DNA of 64,000 nt from Methylococcus geothermalis. Lineage in GTDB: Bacteria > Pseudomonadota > Gammaproteobacteria > Methylococcales > Methylococcaceae. How positions within the stretch are numbered: position 1 is the stretch's first letter; each line of letters begins with the position of its first letter. A model generated the notes under the pieces. That model had not been told where the DNA came from, made no database searches, and was given only the letters and a program-made list of their open reading frames with translations. Shown in pieces: positions 37,226 through 47,161 of this stretch. A program made the position numbers and the translations under genes. Location of the stretch: assembly GCF_012769535.1 (NCBI RefSeq), contig NZ_CP046565.1, forward strand, positions 650,434 to 714,433, read 5' to 3'.

Positions 37226-37752
37226 CTATCCCCAAGCGGACAGCGTCACGCTCATTGCAGATCGAAATATTCCGAGGTCTTGGTGGTTTCTTCCGTCATA
37301 TCGATTCCTCGTCACGCCGGGAGCGCGATAGCTGGCCACAGTCTGGGTAAGATGACACTTCCTATGGTGTGACCGTTGCGCAATAACGGTGCCAATGGCA
37401 TTGATCAGGCTTTGGAGGCACAGTTGGCGTCGATGCCGATGACCGGCTTCGGCAGGGAAAAGCCGGCTGGCCCGGATTTCCTCCTGGTGCTCGCGCCGAC
37501 GGCAAGGCCTGTTTCAAGTCGTTGATTCGATTGAGGGGCGTTGATCGATGAGGCGCATGGGCTTATCCGTGACATTAGCGGCGCGCCTTCGCCGAGTCGG
37601 CCGGCGCTGCGACCTCATGCCGCACGGGCGGGGGGTTGGCGCCCTCCCTTCCCTGCCGCGGACGGCTTTCAAGGGGAGGTGCGGGGCGGGGAAGATGGTG
37701 TGATACGCCTCTCCCCTGAGCGATTTCGCTCAATGGCCAGAGGCGGTGCAGG
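37226..37752. other. Non-coding or decayed stretch
   Basis: No supported gene. On the minus strand ATGACGGAAGAAACC starts a 15-codon frame at about 37300 that looks like a scrap of the decayed neighbour. The rest is between hslO and the outer-membrane remnant and shows no tRNA, repeat or clear terminator. Confidence 0.5.
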
Positions 37753-38622
37753 TCAATGCCGGGTAGACGAGGGCGCGCTCTTGATTTCGTCCGAGAACAG
37801 CGCGCCGATATCGACCCGGTCGAATTGGTACCGCTTGTTGCAGAAATCGCAATCGACTTCGATGCGACCTTTTTCCTCAAGGATGTCCTCGACCTCCGCC
37901 TTACCGAGGGCGAGCAGCATGGCTTCGATCCGCTGGCGGGAGCAGGTGCAGCGGAACACCACCGGCTCGGCTTCGAACACTCGCACCTTCTCTTCGTGAT
38001 AAAGCCGGTAAAGGACATCTTCGAACGGCAGGTGAAGCATTTCGTGCTCCGTGATCGTCTCGGCCAGTGTGACCAGTCGCGTCCAGTCGTCCTCGGCGCG
38101 TATCTGCGCCGGCAGAACCTGCAGGAACAGTCCGGCGGCACGCTGGCCGTCCGCAAACAGCCAGAGCCGGGTCGCCAATTGTTCGGAGTTGGAGAAATAG
38201 CTTTCCAGCGCGGAAGCCAGGCTCTTCCCTTCGAGCGCCACGACGCCCTGATAGGGTTCCGTACCGTCGTTCTGTAGGGTGAGAACGAGTCTTCCCTCGC
38301 CGAAAACCTCGCGCAAGCTACCTTCGGGCACCGGATCGCGCCAGTGGGCGATGCCGCGTATGGTCTGCCGGTGGGTGGCCTGGGCAACCAGCGTGTACAG
38401 CGGGCCTTGGCTCTGGATCTGGACGATCAATGCCCCCTTGAACTTGATCGTTCCGGAAAGCAGCACCACGGCGGCGAGTGCCTGACCTAAATGACGGCTC
38501 ACGTTCGCGGGATAGGGATGTCGCTGAAGCACGGCTTGCCAGCTTGCATCAAGGCGGACCAGTTCGCCACGGATGCCGACGTCTTCGAACAGGAAGCGCT
38601 GAAAGCTGTCGGAATTTTTCAT
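37753..38622 (-). CDS. hslO: Redox-regulated chaperone Hsp33
   Basis: 289 residues. Holdase chaperone switched on when its zinc-bound cysteines oxidise. N-terminal domain: SFQRFLFEDVGIRGELVRLD, YPANVSRHLGQALAAVVLLS, GTIKFKGALIVQIQSQGPL. The C-terminal zinc centre is CTC (in VFRCTCSRQR) plus CDFC (VDCDFCNKRYQF), all four cysteines intact. Cytoplasmic. Confidence 0.96.
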   Translation of the reverse strand: MKNSDSFQRFLFEDVGIRGELVRLDASWQAVLQRHPYPANVSRHLGQALAAVVLLSGTIKFKGALIVQIQSQGPLYTLVAQATHRQTIRGIAHWRDPVPEGSLREVFGEGRLVLTLQNDGTEPYQGVVALEGKSLASALESYFSNSEQLATRLWLFADGQRAAGLFLQVLPAQIRAEDDWTRLVTLAETITEHEMLHLPFEDVLYRLYHEEKVRVFEAEPVVFRCTCSRQRIEAMLLALGKAEVEDILEEKGRIEVDCDFCNKRYQFDRVDIGALFSDEIKSAPSSTRH

Positions 38623-38706
38623 GAGGTTCGCAAGTTTCCGATGAGAAGACCGACATTATAGGATTTCCATTTCCCTCTCACTCCCTTCGATACCGAGGAG
38701 TTCGCC

Positions 38707-39351
38707 ATGTCGTTCAAGTTCGCCAAATCAGCGCTGCCCGATCCCCGCCATGCCCTGCCGGGCCGCTCCACGCCCATGCGGGTGACCGAAACGCACTTCG
38801 TCCATGGCCATCGGATCCAGCCGCCTTTTCCCGTCGGTACGCAGGCCGTGTTCTTCGGGATGGGGTGTTTCTGGGGAGCGGAACGGCGGTTCTGGACGCT
38901 GACCGGTGTGTACTCGACGGCGGTAGGGTATGCCGGAGGATTGACGCCCCATCCCACCTACGAGGAGGTCTGCACCGGCAGGACGGGGCATGCCGAGGTC
39001 GTGCTGGTCGTATTCGAGCCCGAGGTAGTCCGGTTCGACGCCCTGTTGCGGGTTTTCTGGACATCCCATGATCCGACGCAGGGCATGCGCCAAGGCAACG
39101 ATCTGGGGACTCAGTATCGCTCCGCGATCTATGCCGTCACGCCGGAGCAGCTCGCACGGGCTCTGGATTCGCGCGAGGTCTATCAGCGGGCGCTCGAACG
39201 GGCTGGCCGCGGCGCCATTACCACGGAAATTCGAATGGCCCCCGAATTTTATTACGCCGAAAGCTATCACCAGCAATATCTCGCAAGGAATCCGGACGGT
39301 TACTGCGGGTTGCGAGGGACGGGAGTCGAGTGTCCGGATTTTTCGGATTGA
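38707..39351 (+). CDS. msrA: Peptide methionine-S-oxide reductase MsrA
   Basis: 214 residues. Reduces methionine-(S)-sulfoxide. Active site [12 protein letters not shown] with catalytic Cys54; downstream [47 protein letters not shown] and [20 protein letters not shown]. The last residues [13 protein letters not shown] contain resolving cysteines. ATTTCC-rich sequence precedes it; GAGGAG at 38694-38699 supports the ATG at 38707. Confidence 0.95.
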   Translation: MSFKFAKSALPDPRHALPGRSTPMRVTETHFVHGHRIQPPFPVGTQAVFFGMGCFWGAERRFWTLTGVYSTAVGYAGGLTPHPTYEEVCTGRTGHAEVVLVVFEPEVVRFDALLRVFWTSHDPTQGMRQGNDLGTQYRSAIYAVTPEQLARALDSREVYQRALERAGRGAITTEIRMAPEFYYAESYHQQYLARNPDGYCGLRGTGVECPDFSD

Positions 39352-39409
39352 ATAGGCGCGGGCCGATCCGATATGATCCGATGCTTTGGTTTTGCCGCGG
39401 TCATCCGCC

Positions 39410-40207
39410 ATGAAGAAAGCAGCCGTACCGCTCCTGGGCATTGTCATGAGCGCCTGTGCCACTTCTCCTTTGGGGCGGAGCCAGCTCATGCTGTTGCCGG
39501 AGAGCCAGATGGCGATGCTGGGCGATCAGTCTTTTGCCGCCGTGAAGCGGGAAATGCCGACAGAACCGGACCGACAGGCCAACGACTATGTGCTCTGTGT
39601 CGCCGATGCGGTGACGCGCGACGTCGGGGGAAGCTGGGAAGTCGTGCTGTTCAAGCAGGATAGTCCCAATGCCTTTGCCTTGCCCGGCGGCAAGATCGGC
39701 GTGCACACCGGCATGCTCCGGGTCGCCCGGAACCAGGATCAACTGGCGACGGTGCTGGCGCATGAGGTTGCCCACGTGCTTTCCCGTCATGCCAATGAGC
39801 GGCTGTCTCAGCAGGTCGCCGTCCAACAGGGGCTGAACGCCATGCAGGCCATGGCCGATCCCACGTCCGCGTCCGGCAAGACGGTCATGGGGCTGCTGGG
39901 GATCGGTGCGCAATACGGCATTCTGATGCCCTATAGCCGTACCCAGGAAAGCGAGGCGGATCTGGTCGGGCTGGATCTCATGGCGAGTGCCGGTTTCGAC
40001 CCGCGCCAGAGCATCGAGCTGTGGAACAACATGGCAAGCTCGGGGAGCGGCCAGCCGATCGAATTTCTATCCACTCATCCTTCGCACGCCACCCGCATGC
40101 AGGACCTGGCAAAGCGGATGCCTCACGCGCTCGATTTGCAGCGACAGGCGAATGCAGCCGGCCGTCAGCCACAGTGCGACGGACTCAGGAAAGGCGGTGG
40201 TGGCTGA
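39410..40207 (+). CDS. M48-family metallopeptidase, lipoprotein
   Basis: 265 residues. Lipobox IVMSAC with Cys16 predicts an outer- or inner-membrane anchored lipoprotein of the periplasm. Zinc site HEVAH at 118-122 (ATVLAHEVAHVLSRHANERL), third ligand in ESEADLVGLDLMASAGFDPR, and a THPSHATRMQDLA end. Related to Oma1 and the LoiP/BepA group of quality-control proteases. Confidence 0.9.
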   Translation: MKKAAVPLLGIVMSACATSPLGRSQLMLLPESQMAMLGDQSFAAVKREMPTEPDRQANDYVLCVADAVTRDVGGSWEVVLFKQDSPNAFALPGGKIGVHTGMLRVARNQDQLATVLAHEVAHVLSRHANERLSQQVAVQQGLNAMQAMADPTSASGKTVMGLLGIGAQYGILMPYSRTQESEADLVGLDLMASAGFDPRQSIELWNNMASSGSGQPIEFLSTHPSHATRMQDLAKRMPHALDLQRQANAAGRQPQCDGLRKGGGG

Positions 40208-40240
40208 TGCGTCAGCCGGGATGGTCGGACTGATGATAAA

Positions 40241-40267
40241 AAACGCAGGGGGATCAGCCCTGCGTCG
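40241..40267 (+). terminator. Hairpin after the M48 peptidase gene
   Basis: ACGCAGGG, short loop GGATCAG, CCCTGCGT. It lies 34 bp after the peptidase stop and A-rich on the upstream side, with no T-run, so it is a weak terminator or a stabilising hairpin. Confidence 0.5.
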
Positions 40268-40356
40268 AAAGAGGAGGAGTCGCTCGCACTACCGTGCGGC
40301 GGGTCAACTCGAGGGAGGTAGTCTCGATGACGGCTATAGGTTATCAAGCCACACCT

Positions 40357-40408
40357 GTGACGTGAATGTGACAAATTGTCGCGTGGCAGGATGTCGCACA
40401 TTTTGTCA
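40357..40408. promoter_or_regulatory. Candidate RegA/PrrA-type binding array before regB
   Basis: Repeated half-sites: GTGAC (40357-40361), GTGACAAATTGTCGC (40368-40382, an inverted GTGAC/TGTCGC), and TGTCGCACATTTTGTCA (40392-40408). The GNGRC...GNCGC layout recalls the published RegR/RegA recognition pattern. They are 150-200 bp before the regB start. Confidence 0.4.
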
Positions 40409-40557
40409 AGCCCCCTCTCGTTGGACTTCGGGTTGAAGTCCGTCTCCGTGCCAGTTTTCCCTTCCTCTCGCGGAATGCGGGTTGCCCTCAAGTTCGGGCC
40501 GCTGTGGCAAATTGCCGCAGATGCCCTCGTCGCCCTCCCCATCAGTAAGATAAGCGC

Positions 40558-41919
40558 ATGAGCGATTCCATGAACATCCCGATCCCTTCGGATTCGGACA
40601 ATACCAACCGCAAGAATCTTCAATGGTTGTTCGTTCTCCGCAATTTGATGATCGGCGCTCAGGCCTTCATGATCCTGTTCAGCGTCTACGGCCTCGACAT
40701 TCCCTTGCGCCAAGCGCCGCTTTGGGGAATCGTGACGATCCAGTCGGTATTCAACTGGTGGACTTGGCTCAAGCTGTCCGATATCGAGCCGACCACGCAG
40801 ATCGATCTGTTCATCCAGCTCATGGTCGATGTCTTCGTCATCGCCTTGATCCTCTACTTTACCGGCGGCGCCAACAACCCCATCGCCTGGTTTTTCCTGC
40901 TTCCCCTCATCATCGCCGCGACGGTGCTTTCGCGCGCCTTCACCTGGTATCTCGTCATCCTGGCTTCCGGTTGCTACACGATTCTGATCGGTTACTACCA
41001 GCCGCTCCCGGCGCTCAATCCGGAAACATTGACGCCCCCCGTCCCGGCCCATGCGTTCATGATCGACCCTCAGCACGCCCATCTGCATGCGGTCATCGAG
41101 GAGCATCATGTGCAGCTCCATGCTTTCGGCATGTGGTTCGGATTCGTGTTCAGCGCGGCCCTGGTGGCCTACTTCGTCGCCGAAATGGCGGAAAACCTTC
41201 GTGAACGGGAGCGCAAACTCGCCGAAGTCCGCGAACAGAGCCTGAGAAACGAGCGCGTCATCGCGCTGGGGACACTCGCTGCTGGCGCTGCCCACGAAAT
41301 GGGGACGCCGCTGGGTACCATGGCCATCTTGATCAGTGAATTGGAGCAGGAATTCGAAGCCGAGCAGCGCGACGATCTTCAGAGCAAGATGCAGATACTG
41401 CGCGAGCAGGTCAAGCGCTGCAAGAACGCGCTGGCCGTGATGTCCGCGTCCGCGGGCGAAGGGCGGGCGGAAAGCGGCCACGTCATGCCGCTGCCAGACT
41501 ACCTCGATGCCGTGATAGAAGACTGGAAGCAGCAACGCCTGCCGACGCCAATCGGCTATTACCGCAACGGGACGCGGCCGATCCCCTCGATCATCGCCGA
41601 GCGCAGCCTGACGCATGCGCTGGTCAACATCATCAACAACGCTGCGGATGTGTCCCCGGAAGGCATACAGTTCGAAGCGCGCTGGACTGCGGAACGGGTT
41701 ACCCTGGACGTCATCGACCACGGCCCGGGGGTGACGCCGGAACTCAGCCAACAACTCGGCAAATCGCCGGTGACCACCAAGGATCACGGCTTGGGGGTCG
41801 GACTGTTCCTGGCCTTCTCCACCATCGAACGCCTGGGCGGCGTCATCAGCATGTCCGCCCGCATGCAGGGCGGCACGCGAACCCGCATTGTTCTCCCTTT
41901 GATGCCATCATCGATATGA
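40558..41919 (+). CDS. regB: Redox-responsive sensor histidine kinase RegB/PrrB
   Basis: 453 residues. Six membrane segments in the first 210 residues, with the quinone-binding motif GGANNP at 103-108; kinase H-box LAAGAAHEMGTPLGTMA with H246; N-box NIINNAADVS; G-box DHGPGV and GLGVGLFLA. Cys288 (VKRCKNAL) aligns with the redox-active Cys of Rhodobacter RegB. Phosphorylates RegA when the quinone pool or Cys signals low oxygen. ATGA overlap with regA. Confidence 0.93.
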   Translation: MSDSMNIPIPSDSDNTNRKNLQWLFVLRNLMIGAQAFMILFSVYGLDIPLRQAPLWGIVTIQSVFNWWTWLKLSDIEPTTQIDLFIQLMVDVFVIALILYFTGGANNPIAWFFLLPLIIAATVLSRAFTWYLVILASGCYTILIGYYQPLPALNPETLTPPVPAHAFMIDPQHAHLHAVIEEHHVQLHAFGMWFGFVFSAALVAYFVAEMAENLRERERKLAEVREQSLRNERVIALGTLAAGAAHEMGTPLGTMAILISELEQEFEAEQRDDLQSKMQILREQVKRCKNALAVMSASAGEGRAESGHVMPLPDYLDAVIEDWKQQRLPTPIGYYRNGTRPIPSIIAERSLTHALVNIINNAADVSPEGIQFEARWTAERVTLDVIDHGPGVTPELSQQLGKSPVTTKDHGLGVGLFLAFSTIERLGGVISMSARMQGGTRTRIVLPLMPSSI

Positions 41920-42470
41920 GCACGCAAGAAGAGAAAAACGAGAGTCCCCATCTGTTGTTGGTGGATGACGATCCCACCTATTGCGAGGTGCTGCGGCAGG
42001 CTCTTGCCCGGCGGAATTACACCGTCCATGCCGCCAATGATGTGGAAACCGGCCTCGATCTGGCCGCGCGGATCGAGCCGGAATACGCAGTGGTCGATCT
42101 ACGGATCGGACACGAGTCGGGTCTGGCCCTGGTCAAGCGCCTGCACGAACTGGATTCCAACACCCGCATCGTCGTGCTGACGGGGTTTGCCAGCATCGCG
42201 ACGGCGGTCGAAGCCATCAAACTGGGGGCTACCCACTATCTCACGAAGCCGGCCGATACCGACGAAATCCTGGCCGCACTCCACAAGGACGAGGGCGATA
42301 CCTCCGTTGAAATCAAGGAAAAGCCGCTTTCGGTCAAGCGGCTCGAATGGGAGCATTTACAGAAGATCCTGGTCGAGCACGACGGCAATATTTCGGCGGC
42401 GGCGCGCGCGCTCGGGATGCACCGGCGCACGCTGCAGCGCAAGCTGGAAAAGCGGCCTGTCAAAGAATGA
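41916..42470 (+). CDS. regA: Redox response regulator RegA/PrrA
   Basis: 184 residues: receiver domain with acidic pocket (LLVDDDP) and phosphorylation site D61 (YAVVDLRIGHESGLALVKRL), LTKPA; linker; Fis-like DNA-binding HTH GNISAAARALGMHRRTLQRK. This short two-domain form is typical of the ActR/PrrA/RegA group. Its start overlaps regB by 4 bp. In other bacteria it controls respiration, nitrogen and carbon metabolism genes. Confidence 0.94.
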   Translation: MSTQEEKNESPHLLLVDDDPTYCEVLRQALARRNYTVHAANDVETGLDLAARIEPEYAVVDLRIGHESGLALVKRLHELDSNTRIVVLTGFASIATAVEAIKLGATHYLTKPADTDEILAALHKDEGDTSVEIKEKPLSVKRLEWEHLQKILVEHDGNISAAARALGMHRRTLQRKLEKRPVKE

Positions 42471-43477
<1,007 letters not shown>

Positions 43478-43479
43478 CC

Positions 43480-44020
43480 GGACACAAAATCAGGCAGCTT
43501 TGTCGGTGCAGTTGGTCGAACTCGGCAGGCGTTCGATCACCGAGTGTCGAATGCTTGCGCTGCCGGTGATAAAACACTTCGAGGTATTCGAAGATCTCTT
43601 GCTTGGCCTGCTCCCGGGTCTCGAAACGGCGATGAGGGATCAGCTCCGTTTTGAGGGTAGGAAAGAAGCTCTCGGCCGGAGCGTTGTCCCAGCCGTTGCC
43701 GTTGCGACTCATGCTGCAGAGGTAGCCAGGGTCCTTCAGCCTCGTCTGGAAGCGACCTGATGCGTACGGGCTGCCGCGGTCGGAAGGCACCAGTAAGCCC
43801 TTGCCAGGACGTCGACGCCAGCGGGCCATGTTCCGTAGGTTTGGCGACTGTCCTCGAGGATCTGTTTGAGGTCCTCTGTCAACTGCCGATCGGCTTGCTT
43901 GCGGGCACTCTCGGGCCGGCTCACCCATTCGTAGAACCCGCTCCGGGAGACGTCGAACACACGACACATCCGGCTCACCGAAAACACAGCCTCATGCTCT
44001 TGAATCAAGGCGTACTTCAC
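43480..44020 (-). pseudogene. IS3-type orfB transposase, internally deleted
   Basis: N-terminal piece (44020 to about 43816) starts MKYALIQEHEAVFSVSRMCR, DVSRSGFYEWVSRPESARKQ and stops matching after QTYGT. The C-terminal piece (about 43812 to 43480) resumes in another frame with PSDRGSPYASGRFQTRLKDP, MSRNGNGWDNAPAESFFPTL, FEYLEVFYHRQRKHSTLGDR, TPAEFDQLH. The segment with the first catalytic Asp is missing, so it cannot be active. Confidence 0.8.
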
Positions 44021-44055
44021 GTGGCATGCTTCGCGAAGTACGCCGCTGCTTTTTT

Positions 44056-44323
44056 TTAAAAGATGTCGCGCTCCTCTTTCAAGATCGATACCTCTCGGCG
44101 CAGCCGCCTCAGCTCTTCGTCAAGGTGCTCGGAATGCACCGACTCCTGACCGGCCTGAGGCTTGCCGTGATACCGCCGAACCCAGCCGTACAACGTATCC
44201 TTGCCGACCCCCAACTCCCGCGCCGTCTGGGGCAACGGGCGCTTCGACTCCACGGCCAACTTCACCGCCGATTCCTTGAACTCCGCGGTGTAACTCTTTG
44301 CTTGCTTGCTTTCTCTCGCTCAT
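44056..44323 (-). pseudogene. IS3-type orfA, frameshifted
   Basis: An HTH protein: SYTAEF... and KLAVESKRPLPQTARELGVG, KDTLYGWVRRYHGKPQAG, EELRRLRREVSILKEERDIF. The start (MSERKQAS) is out of frame with the rest because of an extra GCAA unit in GCAAGCAAGCAA (about 44300), and a TAA follows DIF where the frame would otherwise continue KKAAAYFAKH. Confidence 0.75.
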
Positions 44324-44400
44324 CTCAACACACGACCTCGATCTCTCTATCTATGATCTCATTTCAGGTTATGTGTCCGGGATAGTCTAGCCAGGTCAAT

Positions 44401-45255
44401 GTGACGGTGGACAACACCAACCACCCTCCGGTGGCGAACGCAGGTGCCAATCTTACGGTGCATACCGGAGACACGGTTAACCTGAACGGCAATGGCAGCA
44501 GCGACCCGGACGGCGACCCTTTGACTTATGCCTGGGCTCAAATCGGCGGACCCGCGGTAGCCTTGAATGGCGCCGACACGGCGGCGCCGAGTTTCGTCGC
44601 TCCGGCAGTGACGGGCGAGAACGACACTCTGGTATTCCAGTTAACCGTGAGCGACGGCTTCTTGACGGCAGTCGCGTCAATGAACGTCAAGGTCTTGAGC
44701 GCCGGTTCCTCTCCAAGCCCGGCGCCCACGTCGTCTCCGAACCCGACACCCGGGCCGACGTCCAGTCCGAGCCCCACGCCAGCTCCCACACCTACGCCGA
44801 CGCCGTCCCCGGCGCCAAACCCCGTCTGTGATCGCGCGGTGGTCGATCCCGCTCGACTCTGGGCGCCGGATCACAAGATGCGGCGGATCCTTCTCAAGGA
44901 GCTTGGTGAAAGTGCCCAGGCGCTGGCTGGCGAAGCCGGATCTTCGGCGGCGAGCGACATGGCGGTCAAGATTCTGTCCGTCATGCAGGATGAACCGGTT
45001 CGCCGCACCAGCAGTTCGGACAGCAGTCCCGACGCCGTCATCGTGCACAAGGCGACCGGCGACAAGCTGAGGCTGCGCGCCGAGCGGGCCGGCAAGAAGA
45101 AGAACGGAAACGGGCGCGTCTATACCATCGGGTTCAGCGCGACCGATGCGCAGCAAAATGTCTGCGAAGGTACCGTCAAGGTCTGCGTACCGTTGAAGAA
45201 AAAGGAAAGCTGTGTGGACGACGGCGCGCTCTACAACTCGCTGTTGAAGCGATAA
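44401..45255 (+). CDS. PKD-domain surface protein, 5'-truncated
   Basis: 284-residue fragment: the coding frame can be read from 44386 (SSQVNVTVDN), directly abutting the end of the decayed insertion element, so the true N-terminus and signal peptide are lost. PKD/REJ-like domain: NHPPVANAGANLTVHTGDTV, NLNGNGSSDPDGDPLTYAWA; Pro/Thr/Ser-rich linker (PSPAPTSSPNPTPGPTSSPS); then an uncharacterised domain with basic segments and Cys residues (CDRAV, VCEGTVKVCVPLKKKESC). Likely extracellular in origin. Probably not expressed now. Confidence 0.7.
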   Translation: MTVDNTNHPPVANAGANLTVHTGDTVNLNGNGSSDPDGDPLTYAWAQIGGPAVALNGADTAAPSFVAPAVTGENDTLVFQLTVSDGFLTAVASMNVKVLSAGSSPSPAPTSSPNPTPGPTSSPSPTPAPTPTPTPSPAPNPVCDRAVVDPARLWAPDHKMRRILLKELGESAQALAGEAGSSAASDMAVKILSVMQDEPVRRTSSSDSSPDAVIVHKATGDKLRLRAERAGKKKNGNGRVYTIGFSATDAQQNVCEGTVKVCVPLKKKESCVDDGALYNSLLKR

Positions 45256-45280
45256 ATGGATTGGCCGAGCCAGTGCATGG

Positions 45281-45297
45281 GGGGCTGTGTTCCCCTC
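45281..45297 (+). repeat. Left target-site duplication of the IS1202-type element
   Basis: GGGGCTGTGTTCCCCTC, identical to 46773-46789. Confidence 0.85.
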
Positions 45298-46772
45298 TGT
45301 CAAAACAAAATAGAAATGTCCCCACTTTGGGCAAAGTAGAAATGTCCTCTTTGGGGTTGGCTAGGGTGGTGCTCAAGGCGTAGTCAATCGGCTGACGTTT
45401 GACGGTGTAGGCGGCGCACCGCGCCAGGGGTGGTTGGGGGCCGGGCGATACTTTGCGCGTGCCGGCCGGGCTTTGAGGATCGCATCGACCCGCGCATCGA
45501 GCGTCTTGTCATCCACGGGGTGTGGCACGTGCTGTTCAGGGTCGAACACCTTGTAAGGCAAGACCTCTTCCCCGTGCACGAGCTCGATGGGCCGGTCGGG
45601 ATAGACCACCACCGTCACCGTCTGTTTGCGCAGCGCATAGCGCGGTTGGCCCCCCGTCTGCACGACATAGCGCTGGCGCTGGAACGAGAGCACCAGGTCC
45701 TTGCTCAATTGGCGACGGTGATGCAGGGCACAGGTGCGGGATAAGGCTTCACGGCTTCCGGTATAGGGCAGGTGCGCATCCTGCGGGTCTCGGGGAGCGA
45801 CCGTAAAACGGGCGTTGTGCCGGGCAAGATAGCCCGGCAAGAAGGCGTTGGCCGCTTCCATGTCGCCAATGCCCGCCAGCCGCAAGGCTTTGACCAGCCG
45901 ATCCTGCAGGGTCTGAAACAGCCGCTCCACCCGTCCCTTGGCCTGGGGTGTCAAGGCCTGGATGGTCTCGATCCCCAACGCGGCTGTTGCGCGTTGAAAT
46001 TGCGTCGGCTCGGCATCTTCCGGGTCGTGTTTCGTGAAGATGCCGTGCCGGTCACTGTAGAGCGCGGCGGGGCAGCCATAGGCCTCCACGTAGGTATGCA
46101 GGGCAGCAAGGTAGGCTTGGCTGGTTTCAACTCCGTTGCTCTTCGAGTCGGCGGGCACGAAGCGGGCATACATGACGCGGCTGGTGGCGTCGTCGATGAA
46201 GGCGATCAAGGTGCAACGCGGCCCCCGTCCTTCGAACCAGTCATGGGGGCTGCCGTCGATTTGCACCAACTCCCCGAGACGGGGACGGCGCAGCCGGGGC
46301 GGGTGGCTGCGCTTGACCCGCGCCGACTTGGCCTGCCACAGCCCGGCATGATGCATCCACTGGCGTAGGGTCTCCTTGGAGACCGACAACCCTTCAGCCC
46401 GTAAATACTCTGCCGCCAGCGTCGGGCCGAAGTCGGGGTAGTCCTCGCGCACCCGCGCCAACACCTTTGCCTTGAAGTCCTCATCGAAGCGGTGGTTGGA
46501 GGGTTTGCCCCGGCGCCGGCTGACCAGTCCTTCTGCCCCCGCCTGCCGATAGGCTCGCACAAGGCGCTTGATCTGACGGGGCGACAACCCAAGCCGTCCC
46601 GCCGCCTGGGCAACCTTCATCCGCTTGGCTGCCACCTCTCGCACCAATTCCAAGCGGCCCAATTCCTTCGCGCTCATCGTCACCATCCTCTCGGTCATCT
46701 CGCCCCCCTCCAAAATCCAAAAGGGGACATCTCTATCTTGCCGAAAGGGGACATTACAACTTTGCTCTTACA
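45298..46772 (-). mobile_element. Intact IS1202/ISNCY-type insertion sequence (1475 bp)
   Basis: Flanked by a 17-bp direct repeat, within the long duplications known for IS1202 relatives. Ends: left TGTCAAAACAAAATAGAAAT then GTCCCC; right, inverse strand, TGTAAGAGCAAAGTTGTAAT then GTCCCC; each also has a second internal copy of ...ATGTCC. One transposase gene. Inserted in the loop of a palindrome (see findings). Confidence 0.9.
45373..46698 (-). CDS. IS1202/ISNCY-type transposase
   Basis: 441 residues from ATG 46698 (SD GGAGGGGGG; a TTG at 46713 is also in frame). N-terminal HTH (QAAGRLGLSPRQIKRLVRAY), linker, catalytic core with D153 of the longer form (ELVQIDGSPHDWFE), D221 (LYSDRHGIFTKHD) and E263 (KGRVERLFQTLQDRL). 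Undamaged reading frame. A C-terminal region (QTVTVVVYPDRPIELVH) is typical of this group. Confidence 0.9.
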   Translation of the reverse strand: MTERMVTMSAKELGRLELVREVAAKRMKVAQAAGRLGLSPRQIKRLVRAYRQAGAEGLVSRRRGKPSNHRFDEDFKAKVLARVREDYPDFGPTLAAEYLRAEGLSVSKETLRQWMHHAGLWQAKSARVKRSHPPRLRRPRLGELVQIDGSPHDWFEGRGPRCTLIAFIDDATSRVMYARFVPADSKSNGVETSQAYLAALHTYVEAYGCPAALYSDRHGIFTKHDPEDAEPTQFQRATAALGIETIQALTPQAKGRVERLFQTLQDRLVKALRLAGIGDMEAANAFLPGYLARHNARFTVAPRDPQDAHLPYTGSREALSRTCALHHRRQLSKDLVLSFQRQRYVVQTGGQPRYALRKQTVTVVVYPDRPIELVHGEEVLPYKVFDPEQHVPHPVDDKTLDARVDAILKARPARAKYRPAPNHPWRGAPPTPSNVSRLTTP

Positions 46773-46789
46773 GGGGCTGTGTTCCCCTC
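46773..46789 (+). repeat. Right target-site duplication of the IS1202-type element
   Basis: GGGGCTGTGTTCCCCTC, identical to 45281-45297. Confidence 0.85.
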
Positions 46790-46874
46790 CGCATGCACTG
46801 GCGGTCATCGATCATCCACGGGCGGTCGCCGGCCTCATCCCCAAACGCCCCATCCTCGAGACGTCTCCCTCCGC

Positions 46875-47081
46875 TTAGTCTCTCAGCCATTCTCGGGCGA
46901 AGCCGGCGATGTCATCTGGCGACAGCAAGGCCGTTTGCTCTAGCCCTCCACAAATCAATCGGTTAAGCAATCCTGGCCGCTCAAGAGTCCGGCGGGCCGT
47001 TGCCCAGGAACGACAAGACCGAATCGCGTCTTCCTCGAAGGCGCGGCGGATCAGCGGGATAGGAAGGAGAGGCGTGGTCAC
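46875..47081 (-). CDS. Small hypothetical protein (68 residues), weak
   Basis: GTG-initiated frame starting MTTPLLPIPLIRRAFEEDAI and ending DIAGFAREWLRD. Not recognised; composition is protein-like. It lies between the IS element and rlpA; the stretch 46790-47161 holds nothing else I can support. Confidence 0.3.
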   Translation of the reverse strand: MTTPLLPIPLIRRAFEEDAIRSCRSWATARRTLERPGLLNRLICGGLEQTALLSPDDIAGFAREWLRD

Positions 47082-47161
47082 GATTCTTGCTTGGGATTAT
47101 GGAAATCGGCGCGGAAACGCCGATTTCGTTCCTGTCAGTCCTGGGTTTCGAATCGATAGCG

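Larger units (their letters stand above)
43478..44380 (-). mobile_element. Decayed IS3-type insertion sequence
   Basis: Ends carry inverted CCGGACACA-type repeats (left CCGGACACAAAAT at 43478-43490; right reads CCGGACACATAAC on the inverse strand, 44368-44380). Inside, orfA and orfB of an IS3-family element are present on the minus strand, both broken. About 0.9 kb against the usual 1.2-1.4 kb, so part of orfB is deleted. Confidence 0.65.
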
